A stretch of DNA of 7,504 bases from an uncultured Oscillibacter sp. Lineage in GTDB: Bacteria; Bacillota; Clostridia; Oscillospirales; Oscillospiraceae. The notes below the pieces were generated by a model. The model had not been told where the DNA came from, ran no database searches, and worked only from the letters and a program-made list of their open reading frames with translations. The stretch lies in NCBI RefSeq assembly GCF_900544955.1, contig NZ_UQXD01000067.1:1-7504 (forward strand), in the 5' to 3' direction. Shown here one piece after another: positions 7,066 through 7,504 of the stretch. How positions within the stretch are numbered: position 1 is the first letter of the stretch; every line of letters starts with the position of its first letter. A program made the position numbers and the translations under genes.

Positions 7066-7073
7066 CCTGTCAA
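7045..7073 (-). promoter_or_regulatory. Sigma-70/SigA-type promoter for the minus-strand small gene
   Basis: On the minus strand a perfect -35 box TTGACA (7073 down to 7068) is followed after exactly 17 bases by TATTGT (7050 to 7045), which matches four of six -10 consensus positions. Transcription would start near 7038, leaving a leader of roughly 25 bases before ATG 7011. The -35 box overlaps the ribosome binding site of the divergent HTH gene, and the spacer and -10 box lie inside the large inverted repeat, so a protein bound there would block this promoter. A TATGAT hexamer occurs on each strand within the arms, and the plus-strand copy (7036-7041) could be the -10 of the HTH gene, but it lacks a recognisable -35. 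Confidence 0.6.
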
Positions 7074-7082
7074 GGAGCGCGC

Positions 7083-7304
7083 ATGGAAATTTTAGAAATT
7101 ATGGGAAAACGGCTTCAAGAATTGCGAAAAGAGCAAAAGCTACGGCAAAAGGATATGGCGCAAATGCTAGAGATCACGCCTCGGCACTACCAGAAGATCG
7201 AATATGGGAAAGTAAATCTTCAGGCCTTGACATTATGCACCCTGGCGGATTATTTTGGGGTTACGACGGAATATCTCCTTGGGCGGAGTGACCAGCGGAC
7301 CTGA
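7083..7304 (+). CDS. XRE/Cro-CI family helix-turn-helix transcriptional regulator
   Basis: This 73-residue protein is almost entirely a single HTH_3 (XRE) DNA-binding domain: GKRLQELRKEQKLRQKDMAQ (8-27) gives helices 1 and 2, LEITPRHYQKIEYGKVN (29-45) the turn and recognition helix, and LQALTLCTLADYFGVTTEYLLGRSD (46-70) the last helices with the usual FGVTTEYLLG ending. There is no extra sensor or dimerisation domain, as in compact phage or toxin-antitoxin type repressors. ATG 7083 follows AAGGAG (7072-7077) with 5 bases spacing; an ATG at 7101 lacks a site. By hand count bases 7081-7300 are about 46% G+C, with many AAA, CAA and GAA codons, unlike every other gene here, suggesting acquisition from elsewhere. 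It probably represses the divergent small gene, and itself, through the inverted repeat. Confidence 0.92.
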   Translation: MEILEIMGKRLQELRKEQKLRQKDMAQMLEITPRHYQKIEYGKVNLQALTLCTLADYFGVTTEYLLGRSDQRT

Positions 7305-7327
7305 CCGGAGGGATGTCTGTACACCGT

Positions 7328-7430
7328 GCGCGGGGACGGGGATTTCCGCCCCGGGCGGGACGGGGGAATCCGCGCCCGGCGCGGGGACGAAGAGATTCCG
7401 CCCCCCCGGGACGGGACGGGGGAAGTGCGG
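7328..7430. repeat. GC-rich degenerate tandem repeat
   Basis: Four imperfect units of roughly 25-30 bases follow one another: 7328-7354, 7355-7379, 7380-7409 and a partial, diverged one at 7410-7430. The shared plan is a GCGGGGACGGGG-like half, an AT-bearing centre (GATTTCC, GAATCC, GATTCC, GAAG) and a CCGCCCCGG-like half, so each unit is itself partly self-complementary and could fold. No start codon with a ribosome binding site opens a plausible gene in it; the frames open on the minus strand give arginine/proline-rich low-complexity translations. Together with 7305-7327 and 7431-7504 this makes a 200-base stretch without a gene. Confidence 0.6.
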
Positions 7431-7441
7431 CTTTGCCGCAC
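7425..7441. repeat. Small perfect hairpin
   Basis: GTGCGGC (7425-7431), loop TTT, GCCGCAC (7435-7441): a perfect 7-bp stem at the right edge of the GC-rich tandem repeat. No T-run follows on either strand, so it is not a standard intrinsic terminator, though a stem this strong could stabilise an RNA 3' end for the upstream HTH transcript. Confidence 0.55.
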
Positions 7442-7485
7442 GGAATGCACCCCCATGGCGTCGTCGCAAAGTCCGCTTGCCTCCG

Positions 7486-7504
7486 TTTCCGCCTGCGGCG
7501 AAAA
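7486..7504. repeat. Imperfect hairpin at the window edge
   Basis: TTTCCGCC (7486-7493) can pair with GGCGAAAA (7497-7504) around a TGC loop with one mismatch. It is cut by the window end, so its full extent and any following T-run or gene are unknown. Confidence 0.35.

Noticed and set aside
6856..7095. Plus-strand frame after ybaK
   Set aside because: It reads the antisense of the minus-strand small gene and then through the operator palindrome; it has a repetitive Gln/Val/Gly composition, and the minus-strand frame has the better codon signature, promoter and ribosome binding site.
7233..7469. Minus-strand frames across the GC-rich repeat
   Set aside because: Pro/Arg/Ser-rich translation arising from the repeat, running antisense into the HTH gene, with no domain.

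Overview
This is a chromosomal window from a GC-rich bacterium. Codons end almost always in G or C, ribosome binding sites are of the AGGAGG type, and genes are packed a few bases apart. Together with the gene content (an MBOAT plus DHHW-type surface acetylation pair, a YjbR-family protein, an EamA transporter, YbaK), this suggests a GC-rich Clostridia member, perhaps Oscillospiraceae/Ruminococcaceae. That placement is inference from style and content; no marker gene was compared.

Layout. (1) Bases 42-2012 hold a complete uvrB, the damage-recognition helicase-like subunit of UvrABC excision repair. (2) Bases 2013-2254 are non-coding as far as I can tell, with GC-rich hairpins, a T-rich patch and a doubtful 40-codon reading frame. 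(3) Bases 2255-6843 form one apparent plus-strand operon of six genes with junctions from a 4-base overlap to a 24-base gap. They encode a MmcQ/YjbR-family protein, a 57-residue two-helix membrane protein, an AlgI/DltB-like MBOAT O-acyltransferase, a DHHW/AlgJ-like extracytoplasmic protein with a GDSF motif, an EamA/DMT permease and the Cys-tRNA(Pro) deacylase YbaK. The MBOAT and DHHW pair is the functional core: the first would move acyl groups across the membrane and the second would act on an extracellular polymer. The other genes are not obviously connected to it.

(4) Bases 6796-7304 hold a small divergent module. A 71-codon minus-strand gene runs tail-to-tail into the end of ybaK, and a 73-codon plus-strand gene encodes an XRE-type helix-turn-helix protein. 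Between them lies a perfect 16-bp inverted repeat. It overlaps a good minus-strand promoter (TTGACA, 17 bp, TATTGT) and sits almost equally far from both start codons. This is the layout of a repressor with its operator and divergent target. The operator region and HTH gene are far more AT-rich than the rest of the window, suggesting separate ancestry.

(5) Bases 7305-7504 have no convincing gene. They hold a very GC-rich degenerate tandem repeat (about 25-30 bp units) followed by two small hairpins, and look like an intergenic repeat element. I see no tRNA, rRNA, CRISPR array, transposase, integrase or riboswitch. I do not see a clearly new defence or mobile system; the divergent HTH/operator/small-gene module is the best candidate for something undescribed.
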